In this document: positions 1-7,167 of the stretch, in pieces | Numbering within the stretch: the stretch's first letter is position 1 | Layout: every line of letters begins with the position of its first letter | NCBI GenBank assembly: GCA_023381695.1 | Contig: JAMCQP010000089.1 | Location: 1 to 60,458 of the forward strand | Reading direction: 5' to 3' | DNA: 60,458 nucleotides | Origin: Bacillota bacterium | GTDB lineage: Bacteria > Bacillota > UBA5301 > JAMCQP01 | The notes under the pieces: model-generated | Database searches by the model: none | Seen by the model: only the letters and a program-made list of their open reading frames with translations | What the model was told of the DNA's origin: nothing | Program-made: the position numbers and the translations under genes

Positions 1-1
1 G

Positions 2-724
2 GCGTCCTCCTCCCAGAAGATGGCGCAAAACGCCACGGGCGTTGTCGCCACGGGTGAAGAAGGACGGAAGGCGGTAGGCAAGGCCGCCAGCCAGATGAGC
101 GCCATCAGGGACACCGTCGACAGATCGGCCGGGGCGGTCAAGAACCTGGGCGAACGCTCGCAGGAGATCGGCCGGATCGTGGAGGTGATCACGGGCATTG
201 CCGATCAGACCAACCTGCTGGCCTTAAACGCCGCCATCGAGGCGGCCCGGGCCGGGGAACAGGGGCGGGGGTTTGCGGTGGTGGCCGATGAGGTTCGTAA
301 GCTTGCCGAGCAATCCCGGCAGGCGGCCGAACAGATCTCCGCGCTGATCAGGGAGATTCAGGGAGAGACGGCCAGGGCGGTGGAGACGATGAAATCCGGA
401 ACCAGGGAGGTGGCCGCAGGGTCAGAGGTGGTGGCCGGGACCGGCAAGGCGTTTGAGACTATTGTTCAAGCCGTGCAAAGCCTTGTGGCGCAAATTCAGG
501 AGGTCAGCGCCGCGACCGGCCAACTGGCCGCCGGCAGCCAACAGGTGGTGAAATCGGTGGAATCCATCGCGGCGATTACGGAAGAGGCCGCCGCCAGTTC
601 GGAAGAGGTCTCTGCAAATTCCCAGGAGCAAACCGCCACTATTCAGGAGATTGCCTATTCAGCCGAAGAACTCTCCCGCATGGCGCAGGAGCTCCAGAAA
701 GCGGTGGGTTCCTTCCGGCTTTAA
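2..724 (+). CDS. Methyl-accepting chemotaxis protein, C-terminal part (5' end outside window)
   Basis: The reading frame is open from base 2, so only the cytoplasmic signalling part of a chemoreceptor is visible. The highly conserved hairpin tip that contacts CheA/CheW is present around residues 60-95 of the visible part ([20 protein letters not shown] followed by [18 protein letters not shown]). Flanking it are long Ala/Gln/Glu-rich heptad stretches typical of the methylation helices. The sensor and membrane segments are not in the window, so the ligand is unknown. The protein ends soon after the helix bundle without a CheR-tethering pentapeptide. The first Met at base 20 is internal, not a start. 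Confidence 0.95.
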   Translation, partial: ASSSQKMAQNATGVVATGEEGRKAVGKAASQMSAIRDTVDRSAGAVKNLGERSQEIGRIVEVITGIADQTNLLALNAAIEAARAGEQGRGFAVVADEVRKLAEQSRQAAEQISALIREIQGETARAVETMKSGTREVAAGSEVVAGTGKAFETIVQAVQSLVAQIQEVSAATGQLAAGSQQVVKSVESIAAITEEAAASSEEVSANSQEQTATIQEIAYSAEELSRMAQELQKAVGSFRL

Positions 725-749
725 TCCAAATTGCAAGGGGGCGTAACAG

Positions 750-1256
750 ATGGCAAAAGGAAAGCCCGGCCTTCGCCTGGACAGCCCGGTATGGCTCGCG
801 CTGATCCGGATCTACGTGGGATGCGCATGGTTATACCTGGGTTGGCGGGACCTCGGGAACAACACCTTTATTTCCAGAATGGCCAACACCCTGAACGTGA
901 TGATCGGCAGAAATCCATACGACTGGTACAACACCTTCGCCAGGGAGGTGCTGCTGCCCAATGCCAGGTTGATGGGGACATTGACGGCTTACGGCGAGCT
1001 GATCGTCGGGGTCTCCCTGGCCCTGGGGGTGCTTACCAACCTTGGCGGGGTGCTCGGAATCCTGTTCAGCCTGAATCTCTACTTCGCCGCCGGGTGGGCC
1101 AACGTTTATACCGGGCAGTTTGCGCTGCTGTTGACCCTGGTGCAGCTTGTCCTCCTTTTTGGCGGCGCGGGCCGGACCTGGGGGCTGGATCGTCTCCTGG
1201 CGAGATGGTTGCCAAGGTTGACCTTCGTGGCGGCCGGACCCCCGAAAAACGGCTAG
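750..1256 (+). CDS. DoxX family membrane protein
   Basis: A 168-aa protein with about four predicted hydrophobic helices and the DoxX/TQO-small-subunit pattern: an N-terminal helix with Arg and Tyr (ALIRIYVGCAWLYLGW), a long loop, then glycine-rich helices (GELIVGVSLALGVLTNLGGV). Family members are linked to thiosulfate:quinone oxidoreductase or to redox and thiol stress, but most are uncharacterised. The ATG lies about 8 nt after a G-rich ribosome binding site. It is 25 bp after the chemoreceptor gene and upstream of a lipoprotein gene on the same strand. The family call is sound; the function is not known. Confidence 0.8.
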   Translation: MAKGKPGLRLDSPVWLALIRIYVGCAWLYLGWRDLGNNTFISRMANTLNVMIGRNPYDWYNTFAREVLLPNARLMGTLTAYGELIVGVSLALGVLTNLGGVLGILFSLNLYFAAGWANVYTGQFALLLTLVQLVLLFGGAGRTWGLDRLLARWLPRLTFVAAGPPKNG

Positions 1257-1334
1257 AATGGCCGGCGGTTGGGTTGAGTAGCCAATTGTGCGTCGGAATA
1301 ACAGTTTTGGTGATAAGTACGAGGAGGTGTCGGG

Positions 1335-1790
1335 ATGAGACAAAAGAGTTGGTTGATCGGAGGGATTCTGTTTGCGGCGATTGCAAGCGCGGTGGTGCTG
1401 GCGGGCTGCGGGCTGGTGAGCAGCTTCACCATCACCATTTCGCCGAATCCGCTGCCAATCTATGCGAACGACACGATGGTGCCGGTCACCCTCAAGGTTA
1501 CCGCGGGCGGCATGGGGAGCCTGACCATTACGGAGGTCAAAGCCGATTTCTATACCAGTTCGGGCACGAATGTGACTTCAAAAAGCAAAATAATCGATCC
1601 AGCTTTCGTATTCCCGGCGATCATCTCCCTGAGCAGGGAGGAGAAGGTGGACATCCCGTTTGACAACCGGACGTACCAGATGCTCTATGACGCCGGGGTG
1701 ACCAAAGCGGTGTTTACCGTGGTCGGAAATCCGAAATCGGCGACCTTTGAATTGCAAGTTCAGTTGAAAGACGGTTCAAGACCGAAGTGA
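1335..1790 (+). CDS. Small exported lipoprotein, function unknown
   Basis: A 151-aa protein with a textbook lipoprotein signal: MRQK, a hydrophobic stretch, then lipobox LAGC with the modified Cys at residue 25. The mature part is about 125 aa, rich in beta-prone Thr/Val/Ile stretches, and looks like a single Ig/fibronectin-like fold, though no family was recognised. A strong AGGAGGTG site precedes the ATG. A rho-independent terminator follows directly. It should be anchored to the outer face of the cytoplasmic membrane. No catalytic motif is visible. Confidence 0.8.
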   Translation: MRQKSWLIGGILFAAIASAVVLAGCGLVSSFTITISPNPLPIYANDTMVPVTLKVTAGGMGSLTITEVKADFYTSSGTNVTSKSKIIDPAFVFPAIISLSREEKVDIPFDNRTYQMLYDAGVTKAVFTVVGNPKSATFELQVQLKDGSRPK

Positions 1791-1822
1791 AAAACAGTGC
1801 TGAAAAACTCAATAAATGTTCA

Positions 1823-1849
1823 GGCCCTGCCGGTATGGCGGGGCCTTTT
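1823..1849 (+). terminator. Rho-independent terminator after the lipoprotein gene
   Basis: A 9-bp GC-rich stem (GGCCCTGCC pairing with GGCGGGGCC, one G-U) with a 5-nt loop is followed by TTTT. It closes the plus-strand unit just before the convergent minus-strand toxin remnant. Confidence 0.85.
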
Positions 1850-1850
1850 A

Positions 1851-2295
1851 TCAACCTTGTTTGAGGGGATTAGAGATCTTCAATCCTTCCGCCTGCGCTC
1901 TCTGGCATAACCTGTCGTCGGCGCAGACAAAGACCAGTTCTCCATCATTAATGGATAGTGCAACCGCGAGCTGAATGGAATCGATGGGGGTCAAAAACCT
2001 CCGGGAGATGATCTCGGCGCTGTCCAGCATGATGGAGGTAGTTACCTCAACAACATTCAACACGCCTTCTGAAATGTCGCCAAGAAACAATGCCTTCAGC
2101 CTGGTGTATTCGCGGTCATCCAGAAGCTTATCTACGTCCACCAGCCGTCTCAGGTTGGCAAGGACTTCCGAGATGGTCAAGGCTTGCGATTGTAAACCTT
2201 GCTTGCTGTTCAAACAGCGAAGCAAGGTTATCTGAGCCAGCTTCTTTAATATACCTTTTAAACAGCGCGCTGGTATCCAAAAAATAGTTAACCAT
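1851..2295 (-). pseudogene. VapC-like PIN-domain toxin, broken by a frameshift
   Basis: Translation from the ATG at 2295 gives a clear PIN-domain start (MVNYFLDTSALFKRYIKEAG, first catalytic Asp in LDTS). The frame is lost near 2178-2186, and the rest of the domain continues one base out of phase (LTISEVLANLRR, then TPIDSIQLAVAL and FVCADDR) down to the stop at 1851. All four acidic PIN residues (D, E, D, D) are present once the shift is repaired, giving about 147 aa, the usual length. A good AGGAAGG site precedes the ATG. The damage is therefore recent or a sequencing error. PIN toxins are RNases that cleave tRNA or rRNA. Confidence 0.75.
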
Positions 2296-2311
2296 TCCGC
2301 CCTTCCTCGTC

Positions 2312-2581
2312 TTAATCGCCTGACCCGCTCAGACATGGAAAAAGGGATTTTGCCAAGGATCTTCTGACCTTCCGCGAGAGTGATCCGATCCTTGCCGTAT
2401 TTTTGTGCAGCCATTTCGCTGAACTGGTGGCCAGTCTTTTTTCGGATCGGTTCCATAACCAATTTTTCACCTTCAAGATAGGCCTAAGATAGTCTCCGGT
2501 GGATATTTTCATCTTCTCCCTGACATCCTTCGGAAGGATAATCTGACCTTTGGAGGTCAGTTTGATATGGTAATCTCCCAC
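2312..2581 (-). pseudogene. VapB/AbrB-type antitoxin, frameshifted
   Basis: Starting from the GTG at 2581 (GGAGGTG site 5 nt upstream) the protein begins GDYHIKLTSKGQIILPKDVR, a SpoVT/AbrB swapped-hairpin DNA-binding domain. After about residue 35 this frame becomes Trp/Arg-rich and unlike an antitoxin. The neighbouring frame carries a plausible continuation (EGEKLVMEPIRKKTGHQFSE onwards), so a one-base shift near 2466-2485 is likely. The gene directly precedes the broken PIN toxin, with the stop and the toxin ATG 17 bp apart, which is normal vapBC order. Both genes carrying shifts suggests decay of the module or a locally poor assembly. Confidence 0.7.
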
Positions 2582-2722
2582 CGGAGCACCTCCCGATAAA
2601 ATTCTTTCGGTAATAATTCCTTTCTCCTTACCGAAATTATACGCCATACCTTTACTGCCGTCAACTCTGCAGGTAATAGCCCTTTCAACCGCGAAGCATA
2701 TCCTGTAAAAAAAGACCAGCAG

Positions 2723-3943
2723 GTGGACGGATTGGAACTCTGGAAGAGGAACCTGTGGGCCATGTGGTCGGCGCAGGCCGCAGGAATGATGGCGATCAAC
2801 TTCGTAATCACCTTTATACCGCTATATGTGCAAAGTGAGCTGGGCATCCGCGATCTGAAGGCGGTGAGCTTCTGGTCGGGGATACTGGTGGGCAGCGCGG
2901 CGCTTTTTGCGGCTTTTTCCGGCCCGGTGTGGGGGAATCTGGCGGACCGCCGCGGGCGGAAGGTGATGGTAGTCAGGGTGCTGCTGAGCAGTTTCATCAT
3001 CGTCAGCAGCATGTCCCTGGCCAGGGATGTCTACCAGTTTCTGGCGCTGCGCAGCCTTCAGGGGGCCTTCGGGGGTCTTTTCGCGGCGGGCATCGCCCTG
3101 GTGGCGTCCATTGCCCCGCCGGAGAAGATCGGTTACGTCCTGGGGGTCTTTCAGACCGCGGGAATCGCCGGGGCGGTTCTGGGGCCGATGATCGGCGGGA
3201 TCCTGGCGGATACGGTGGGGTACCGTCTGACCTTTATCACGATGGGGTTGGTCAGCTTATTGGCCGCGGGGGTCGTGACGCTCTTTGTCAGAGAGGAATT
3301 TGTTCCGGCGCCGGTGCGGGCGGGCCAGGGAGTCTGGCGGGGGATCAGGGAGGCGGTGAATTCCGAGAGGCTATTGGCCATGATCGTGGCCCTCTTTTTG
3401 GTCCAGTTTGGAACCATGGTGATCAGCCCGATCTTGCCGCTTTTTATCAAGGATCTGAGCCATACCCAGGCCCGCGTGGCATCCACATCCGGGATTGTGG
3501 TGGCCATGGGAGGCTTGGCCAGCGCGGTTTCGGCTGTTCTGGCCGGCAAGCTCAGCGAGCGGGTTCCCTCCACCCGGATCCTGATCTTCAGCGCGACTAT
3601 CGGGGGGGTTTTGTACCTTTTGCAGGGTGCGGCGCAAAGTGTGCCCCAGTTGATGTTTCTACGCGTGGCCTCCGGGCTCTTCATCGGCGGGATGGTTCCC
3701 ACGGCCAACGCCATTATCGGCCGGATCGTTCCGCCGGAGAAGCGCGGGGTGATGTATGGGGTGGCCACCAGCGCTTCGCTCATGGGGAATGTCCTGGGTC
3801 CGCTGGCCGGCGGCGCCATTGCCGCTCTGATCAATATGCGCGGGGTCTTCGCGCTCACGGCCGCCTTGCATCTTGGCGCCGCCTTCTGGGTTTACAAGCA
3901 GGTCGCCGGGCCGGAGCGGAGGGCCAACCCGGCGAGCCGGTAG
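2723..3943 (+). CDS. Major facilitator superfamily efflux transporter
   Basis: A 406-aa protein with about twelve hydrophobic helices, the normal MFS length. Motif A is seen after helix 2 (GNLADRRGRKVMVV, residues about 70-84), with a related copy in the second half. The alanine/glycine-rich helix with the efflux-type motif C pattern (GVFQTAGIAGAVLGPMIGG) points to a drug:H+ antiporter of the MdtG/TetA-like group. The start is probably the GTG at 2723; no strong Shine-Dalgarno sequence is seen, and an ATG at 2762 would lose part of helix 1. Substrate unknown. It stands alone between the minus-strand antitoxin and the minus-strand T-box gene. Confidence 0.85.
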   Translation: MDGLELWKRNLWAMWSAQAAGMMAINFVITFIPLYVQSELGIRDLKAVSFWSGILVGSAALFAAFSGPVWGNLADRRGRKVMVVRVLLSSFIIVSSMSLARDVYQFLALRSLQGAFGGLFAAGIALVASIAPPEKIGYVLGVFQTAGIAGAVLGPMIGGILADTVGYRLTFITMGLVSLLAAGVVTLFVREEFVPAPVRAGQGVWRGIREAVNSERLLAMIVALFLVQFGTMVISPILPLFIKDLSHTQARVASTSGIVVAMGGLASAVSAVLAGKLSERVPSTRILIFSATIGGVLYLLQGAAQSVPQLMFLRVASGLFIGGMVPTANAIIGRIVPPEKRGVMYGVATSASLMGNVLGPLAGGAIAALINMRGVFALTAALHLGAAFWVYKQVAGPERRANPASR

Positions 3944-3989
3944 ATTTCGAACCGGTGGGTTTCAGGCGGGCTCCCAGGCCACGGGCCGC

Positions 3990-4019
3990 AAAAAAGGCGC
4001 CACGGGTTTATCCCGTGGC
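3990..4019 (-). terminator. Rho-independent terminator of the 63-aa T-box gene
   Basis: On the minus strand a perfect 8-bp stem (GCCACGGG / CCCGTGGC) with a 5-nt loop is followed after GCC-type bases by six Ts. It lies about 60 bp after the stop of the 63-aa gene, which makes that gene a complete single-gene transcription unit. Confidence 0.8.
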
Positions 4020-4077
4020 ACCTCGGCTTCTGGTTTTAATATTTCAGTATTGCTGGTTATAATCTTAGCTCCGTTAG

Positions 4078-4269
4078 TTATAGTCTTTCAGTCCCAATGG
4101 GTGGTTTGCTCAAGATGCGCCGTGTCTCCTCGGTGAAGTCATAAGGCTCCTCCGGGCGGGGCGGGACGACCCCCATATCCACCTGGCCCTCGAAGATCGG
4201 GATGCCTTCAGCACTCAAGGCCTGGATCCTGGCGCGAGTGATCTCCTCTTCTCTGATTCTGGGCGTCAT
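4078..4269 (-). CDS. 63-aa protein of unknown function under T-box control
   Basis: A short, charged, soluble protein beginning MTPRIREEEITRARIQALSA with a proline-rich middle (MGVVPPRPEEPYDF). An excellent AAAAGGAGGAG site sits 5 nt before the ATG, and an independent terminator follows, so it is very likely a real gene rather than a chance frame. It is the only gene between the T-box leader (4332-4768) and the terminator at 3990-4019. No family was recognised. It has no Cys, no membrane segment, and no aminoacyl-tRNA synthetase or transporter motif. It could be a small regulator or the stump of a longer ancestral T-box target. Confidence 0.7.
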   Translation of the reverse strand: MTPRIREEEITRARIQALSAEGIPIFEGQVDMGVVPPRPEEPYDFTEETRRILSKPPIGTERL

Positions 4270-4331
4270 GGTACTCCTCCTTTTCGATGGGAAGAATCGA
4301 TTGGCGGTTTTGCCACTGGCCCGGTAAACAA

Positions 4332-4768
4332 AAAACCCCTCACCTCCTTGACAACCTTAAATCTGCCAAGGGGCGAGAGGATCTCTCCTTCGCGGTACCA
4401 CCCTTGTTTACCACCGCTTTCCAGCGGCGGCCTCGACGGGCATCGATAGTTGGTCTCCCCCCACGACACCCGGGCGCGTTAACGGGCGCCTTCCCGCCTG
4501 CGCCTACACCAGAGCCAGACTTGGCGCTATGCGGGAGATCCCGGTCGAACCTACACAAAGCATCCCGCCGGATACTCGGCTACGCCCTTCAACATTCCTT
4601 CCGGCGGCTTCATTCGGTCGACAGCTCGGGGGCCAGTTCAGCGAAATGGCTGCACCGGGTCTCAGCTATAAGGGGCACCGGACTACTCCCTGCGCTTCTC
4701 CTTCGTTCCGGCTCTCTGTAGCATGCCACCGGCGCTTACTATTCCCCGTCATCGCCTTGCGATCATAG
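4332..4768 (-). promoter_or_regulatory. T-box leader RNA with terminator/antiterminator
   Basis: The minus strand carries the T-box signature: AACAAGGGTGGTACCGCG (around 4392-4410) that binds the tRNA acceptor end. Upstream is a stem I region with the AGAGAGCCGG motif (near 4708-4715) and the CCCGAGCTG block closing stem I (near 4618-4630). Downstream, CCCCTTGGCA pairs with sequence ending in GAGGGG and is followed by TTTTTT (4332-4380), which is the terminator. The specifier lies in GAACTGGCC (about 4631-4639), but whether the codon is ACU, CUG or UGG cannot be fixed by eye. Uncharged cognate tRNA should turn on the downstream 63-aa gene. Confidence 0.92.
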
Positions 4769-4824
4769 ATTATTAAATTGATATTACCGCAACCCGGCCC
4801 AAAATGCAAGAAGAATTTTAAGGG

Positions 4825-5508
4825 TCAATCCGGGACCACAGTATACACCCGTGGGTTGTACTGCAGGTAATTATTGGTGTCCAGAACATGCTCGCCGACC
4901 TTCAGCGGGGAGACCCAGTTGGAATCCCGCACCAGGAGCCGCCCTTCGCCCAGGTTTTTGATGACAATGGCGGTGTGCGGTTTGTCCATCTGGAAGATGT
5001 CGCCCGGGATGGCCTCCGCCACCGGCTTTTTGATCCCGAAACCGCGGGTCTCCTGTTCGTTGCGGTAGCCGGCGGGCAGGAACCCCCCGGCCCTGGCGAC
5101 CACCCATTGCGCCCAGATCTTGCACTGATCGCCGTTTGCTCCGTCCGGCCAGGTGTACGAGGCCAGCACGATCCGGAAATTCAACTCCTGGGAGGTCATC
5201 TGACGCTTTTTCTTTACGGGAGCGGTCAGCGCAATCTTCTTGGCGGCGGTATCCGGCGCTTTCTTTTTGGCGGGAGCGACCGGCGCTTTTTTTACCGGGG
5301 CGCTCTTGGCCTGGGCCGGCGCCATGGCATATGGGCTGGCGACGGCGCCGGAACCCAGAAGAATGAAGAAAACAAGCAACAAGACAGAGCCGGTCTTGAG
5401 CCAGGTTTGCCGTGGCCCAGGCTGGATCCGCCTTGTTGCAAACGTTCTTGCTGCATTTGTCGCACACGCATTTGCCGCATATGTGTTGAATCCCGGCGCC
5501 GCTCTCAT
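4825..5508 (-). CDS. Secreted CHAP/NlpC-like cysteine hydrolase
   Basis: A 227-aa exported protein. An N-terminal extension of about 35 residues precedes a hydrophobic signal segment (GSVLLLVFFILLGSGAVASP), then a Lys/Pro/Ala-rich spacer (about residues 65-105) as in wall-associated proteins. The C-terminal 120 residues resemble a CHAP amidase: a Cys in GDQCKIWAQWVV, then PGDIFQMDKPHTAIVIKN with the candidate catalytic His, and RDSNWV afterwards. Such enzymes cut peptide bonds in peptidoglycan. The gene is monocistronic in appearance. The assignment rests on the Cys-His order and spacing rather than strong identity. Confidence 0.6.
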   Translation of the reverse strand: MRAAPGFNTYAANACATNAARTFATRRIQPGPRQTWLKTGSVLLLVFFILLGSGAVASPYAMAPAQAKSAPVKKAPVAPAKKKAPDTAAKKIALTAPVKKKRQMTSQELNFRIVLASYTWPDGANGDQCKIWAQWVVARAGGFLPAGYRNEQETRGFGIKKPVAEAIPGDIFQMDKPHTAIVIKNLGEGRLLVRDSNWVSPLKVGEHVLDTNNYLQYNPRVYTVVPD

Positions 5509-5670
5509 GCCGCATCTACCCCCGCTCGTATACCCGTATAGATGAGTTGCCGGACACGCTTATCCGGTGTACTGCACCATTAGCTATACGGTACAAATTC
5601 GATGCGGCGGGATGCCTACCTCCTGGTAAATAATTCTCCTCAGGCCATCGAGGAGCGGGGGGCCGGGTGC

Positions 5671-6045
5671 TCAGGTCAACTGCTCGTAGTTGGTGACGTC
5701 CACCACCATCGCGGCCCGAGCCCAGGGATGCACGGATTTCACTTTCTCGAAATCGTTTCCCTGAGTCTCAAAGGAGGCATGGCCGGAGAGCCGGTACCCC
5801 GCTCCGGCCCCGGATTTGCCGGGGACCTCCCGGCTGCCCAGGAGCATGATCACGTCCTGGCCGTGCTTGAGGTTCTCCTCGGTCTCCTTCATGCCGCCGG
5901 CCGGGATCAGCAGCTTTTCGTCGTTGACGAGCTGGATGTAGCTATTCCAGGTGCCGACCACGTGGGGTTCATCCTTGCCGGTGGTGACTATGGCGGCGGG
6001 AGCCTCCTTCTTCAGGACTTCTTTCAACTTGCCTTCTACCTTCAT
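5671..6045 (-). CDS. Pyridoxamine 5'-phosphate oxidase-family flavin-binding protein
   Basis: A 124-aa protein with the split-barrel FMN-binding pattern of small PPOX-class proteins: EAPAAIVTTGKDEPHVVGTW at the start, LIPAGGMKETEENLKHG in the middle and YRLSGHASFET later. Length fits single-domain members. A strong GAGGAGG site precedes the ATG. Members bind FMN, F420 or haem, and the partner cannot be decided here. It is divergent from the 6230 gene, with a 184-bp shared upstream region containing a TATAAT at about 6151 on the plus strand. Confidence 0.8.
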   Translation of the reverse strand: MKVEGKLKEVLKKEAPAAIVTTGKDEPHVVGTWNSYIQLVNDEKLLIPAGGMKETEENLKHGQDVIMLLGSREVPGKSGAGAGYRLSGHASFETQGNDFEKVKSVHPWARAAMVVDVTNYEQLT

Positions 6046-6229
6046 GTGAATCCTCCTCGGTAAGTAATGCTGCCATTAAATTTCCCGGTTTTTCCGGTGG
6101 ATATGTGGAAGATCCGGTGAAGATGCAGGGAAAACCCGCCGATAGGAGAATATAATGTAGGAAATTGCGGAGGGCGCATATTTGCGACCGAAGCACGTAC
6201 GAGTGGCAGATCAGGTGGGAGGGTAAAAA

Positions 6230-6448
6230 TTGCACAACCATGGTGAAAATAGGCATGAAGAGGCGGTCGGGATGCTCACCGGCGGGTTGATTGTCCTCGG
6301 GGTCGGGGTCTTCTTCCTGCTGATGAATTTTGGCCTGGTGCCGCCGGTGGAGAAGACCTGGCCGGTCTTCCCGATCATTGTCGGCCTGGGCCTGCTGGTT
6401 GGTTCCTTCACCCGGTTCCGCGGCGGCGACAACGATAAGGAGGAATGA
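6230..6448 (+). CDS. Small two-helix membrane protein, LiaI/LiaF N-terminal-like
   Basis: A 72-aa protein with two hydrophobic segments (GGLIVLGVGVFFLLMNFGLV and WPVFPIIVGLGLLVGSF) separated by a short loop, the pattern of the LiaF transmembrane region (DUF5668). The start is a TTG with GGGAGGG 5 nt upstream. The N-terminus has several His residues (MHNHGENRHEE). The stop overlaps or abuts the following yqeY gene, implying an operon. Members often work in cell-envelope stress sensing; no direct evidence of that here. Confidence 0.65.
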   Translation: MHNHGENRHEEAVGMLTGGLIVLGVGVFFLLMNFGLVPPVEKTWPVFPIIVGLGLLVGSFTRFRGGDNDKEE

Positions 6449-6450
6449 CG

Positions 6451-6894
6451 GTGAGCCTGCAGGAGAAGCTTCAGGAGGATCTCAAGGCCGCCATGAAGAG
6501 CAAGGACAGCCGGCGCCTGTCGGTGATCCGGTTGGCCAAGGCGGCCATCAAGAACACGGAGATCGCCAAAAAGAAGGAGTTGGGCGACGACGAGGTGCTG
6601 GAGGTGCTGAACAGGGAGGTCAAGCAGCGCCGGGACGCCATCCCGGAGTTTCAGAAGGGTAACCGGCCCGATCTGGTGGAGAGCCTCGAAGCGGAGATCG
6701 CCATTTTAATGGAATATCTGCCGCAGCAGATGTCGGAAGAGGAGATCCGCCAGGCGGCGAAAGAGGCGGTAGCCGCGGTGGGCGCCAAAGACGCCAGGGA
6801 CATGGGCAAGGTGATGGGGGCGCTGATGCCAAAAGTCAGGGGCAAGGCCGACGGGCGGCTGGTGAACCAGGTGGTGAAGGAACTTTTACAGTAA
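6451..6894 (+). CDS. yqeY: GatB/YqeY domain protein
   Basis: Reads MSLQEKLQEDLKAAMKSKDS from a GTG at 6451, the canonical YqeY start, with AAGGAGG 8 nt upstream. An ATG at 6445 is too close to that site. The body carries the family pattern (LSVIRLAKAAIKNTEIAKKK, EVLNREVKQRRDAI, LMEYLPQQMSEEEI, GKVMGALMPKVRGKADG), about 147 aa, a full-length member. The fold is shared with the tail of the amidotransferase subunit GatB and may bind tRNA, but the cellular role is not established. Confidence 0.93.
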   Translation: MSLQEKLQEDLKAAMKSKDSRRLSVIRLAKAAIKNTEIAKKKELGDDEVLEVLNREVKQRRDAIPEFQKGNRPDLVESLEAEIAILMEYLPQQMSEEEIRQAAKEAVAAVGAKDARDMGKVMGALMPKVRGKADGRLVNQVVKELLQ

Positions 6895-6996
6895 TATTCA
6901 GCCGGGTGGCAAGGAACTTCCACAACGGAATCCCGGAATAAAAAAACTGTATGCAACAAAACCAGTCCCCCGCATATCATATCAGCAAAGAGAACT

Positions 6997-7113
6997 AAAG
7001 GGGAGTAGCTCGCAGAGCAATCTGAGCATTGAGGGCGACATGCTGGCGGCGAGGCCTGGAAGCCTTCTGCCCGCCTCAATGGCAAGGTGTACACCTTGGG
7101 AGCCAGACCTTTA
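6997..7113 (+). promoter_or_regulatory. Manganese riboswitch aptamer (yybP-ykoY class)
   Basis: The conserved 5' block AAAGGGGAGTAGCTC (6997-7011) and 3' block GGGAGCCAGACCTTT (7098-7112) can close as P1: AAAGG with CCTTT and GCTC with GAGC, around the class-specific internal loop. Inside are an 8-bp arm CATTGAGG/CCTCAATG, a GACATGCTGG segment resembling the conserved L3 side, and a perfect CAAGGTGTACACCTTG hairpin. Binding of Mn2+ stabilises P1 in this class. The sequence following is a terminator that competes with the 3' side of P1, so it should be an ON switch. No plus-strand gene follows for 1.5 kb; it points into the 3' end of an Nramp gene on the other strand. Confidence 0.85.
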
Positions 7114-7162
7114 TTTCGATGGTGTTGGCGATGCCAATATTCGTTGAAGTAAAGGTCTTTTT
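7105..7162 (+). terminator. Riboswitch-controlled terminator
   Basis: AGACCTTTA (7105-7113) is exactly complementary to TAAAGGTCT (7150-7158), followed by TTTT. The left arm is the 3' strand of the manganese aptamer P1 stem, so aptamer closure and terminator formation exclude one another. The U-run ends 5 bp before the last codon of the convergent Nramp gene. Confidence 0.8.
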
Positions 7163-7167
7163 GATTA

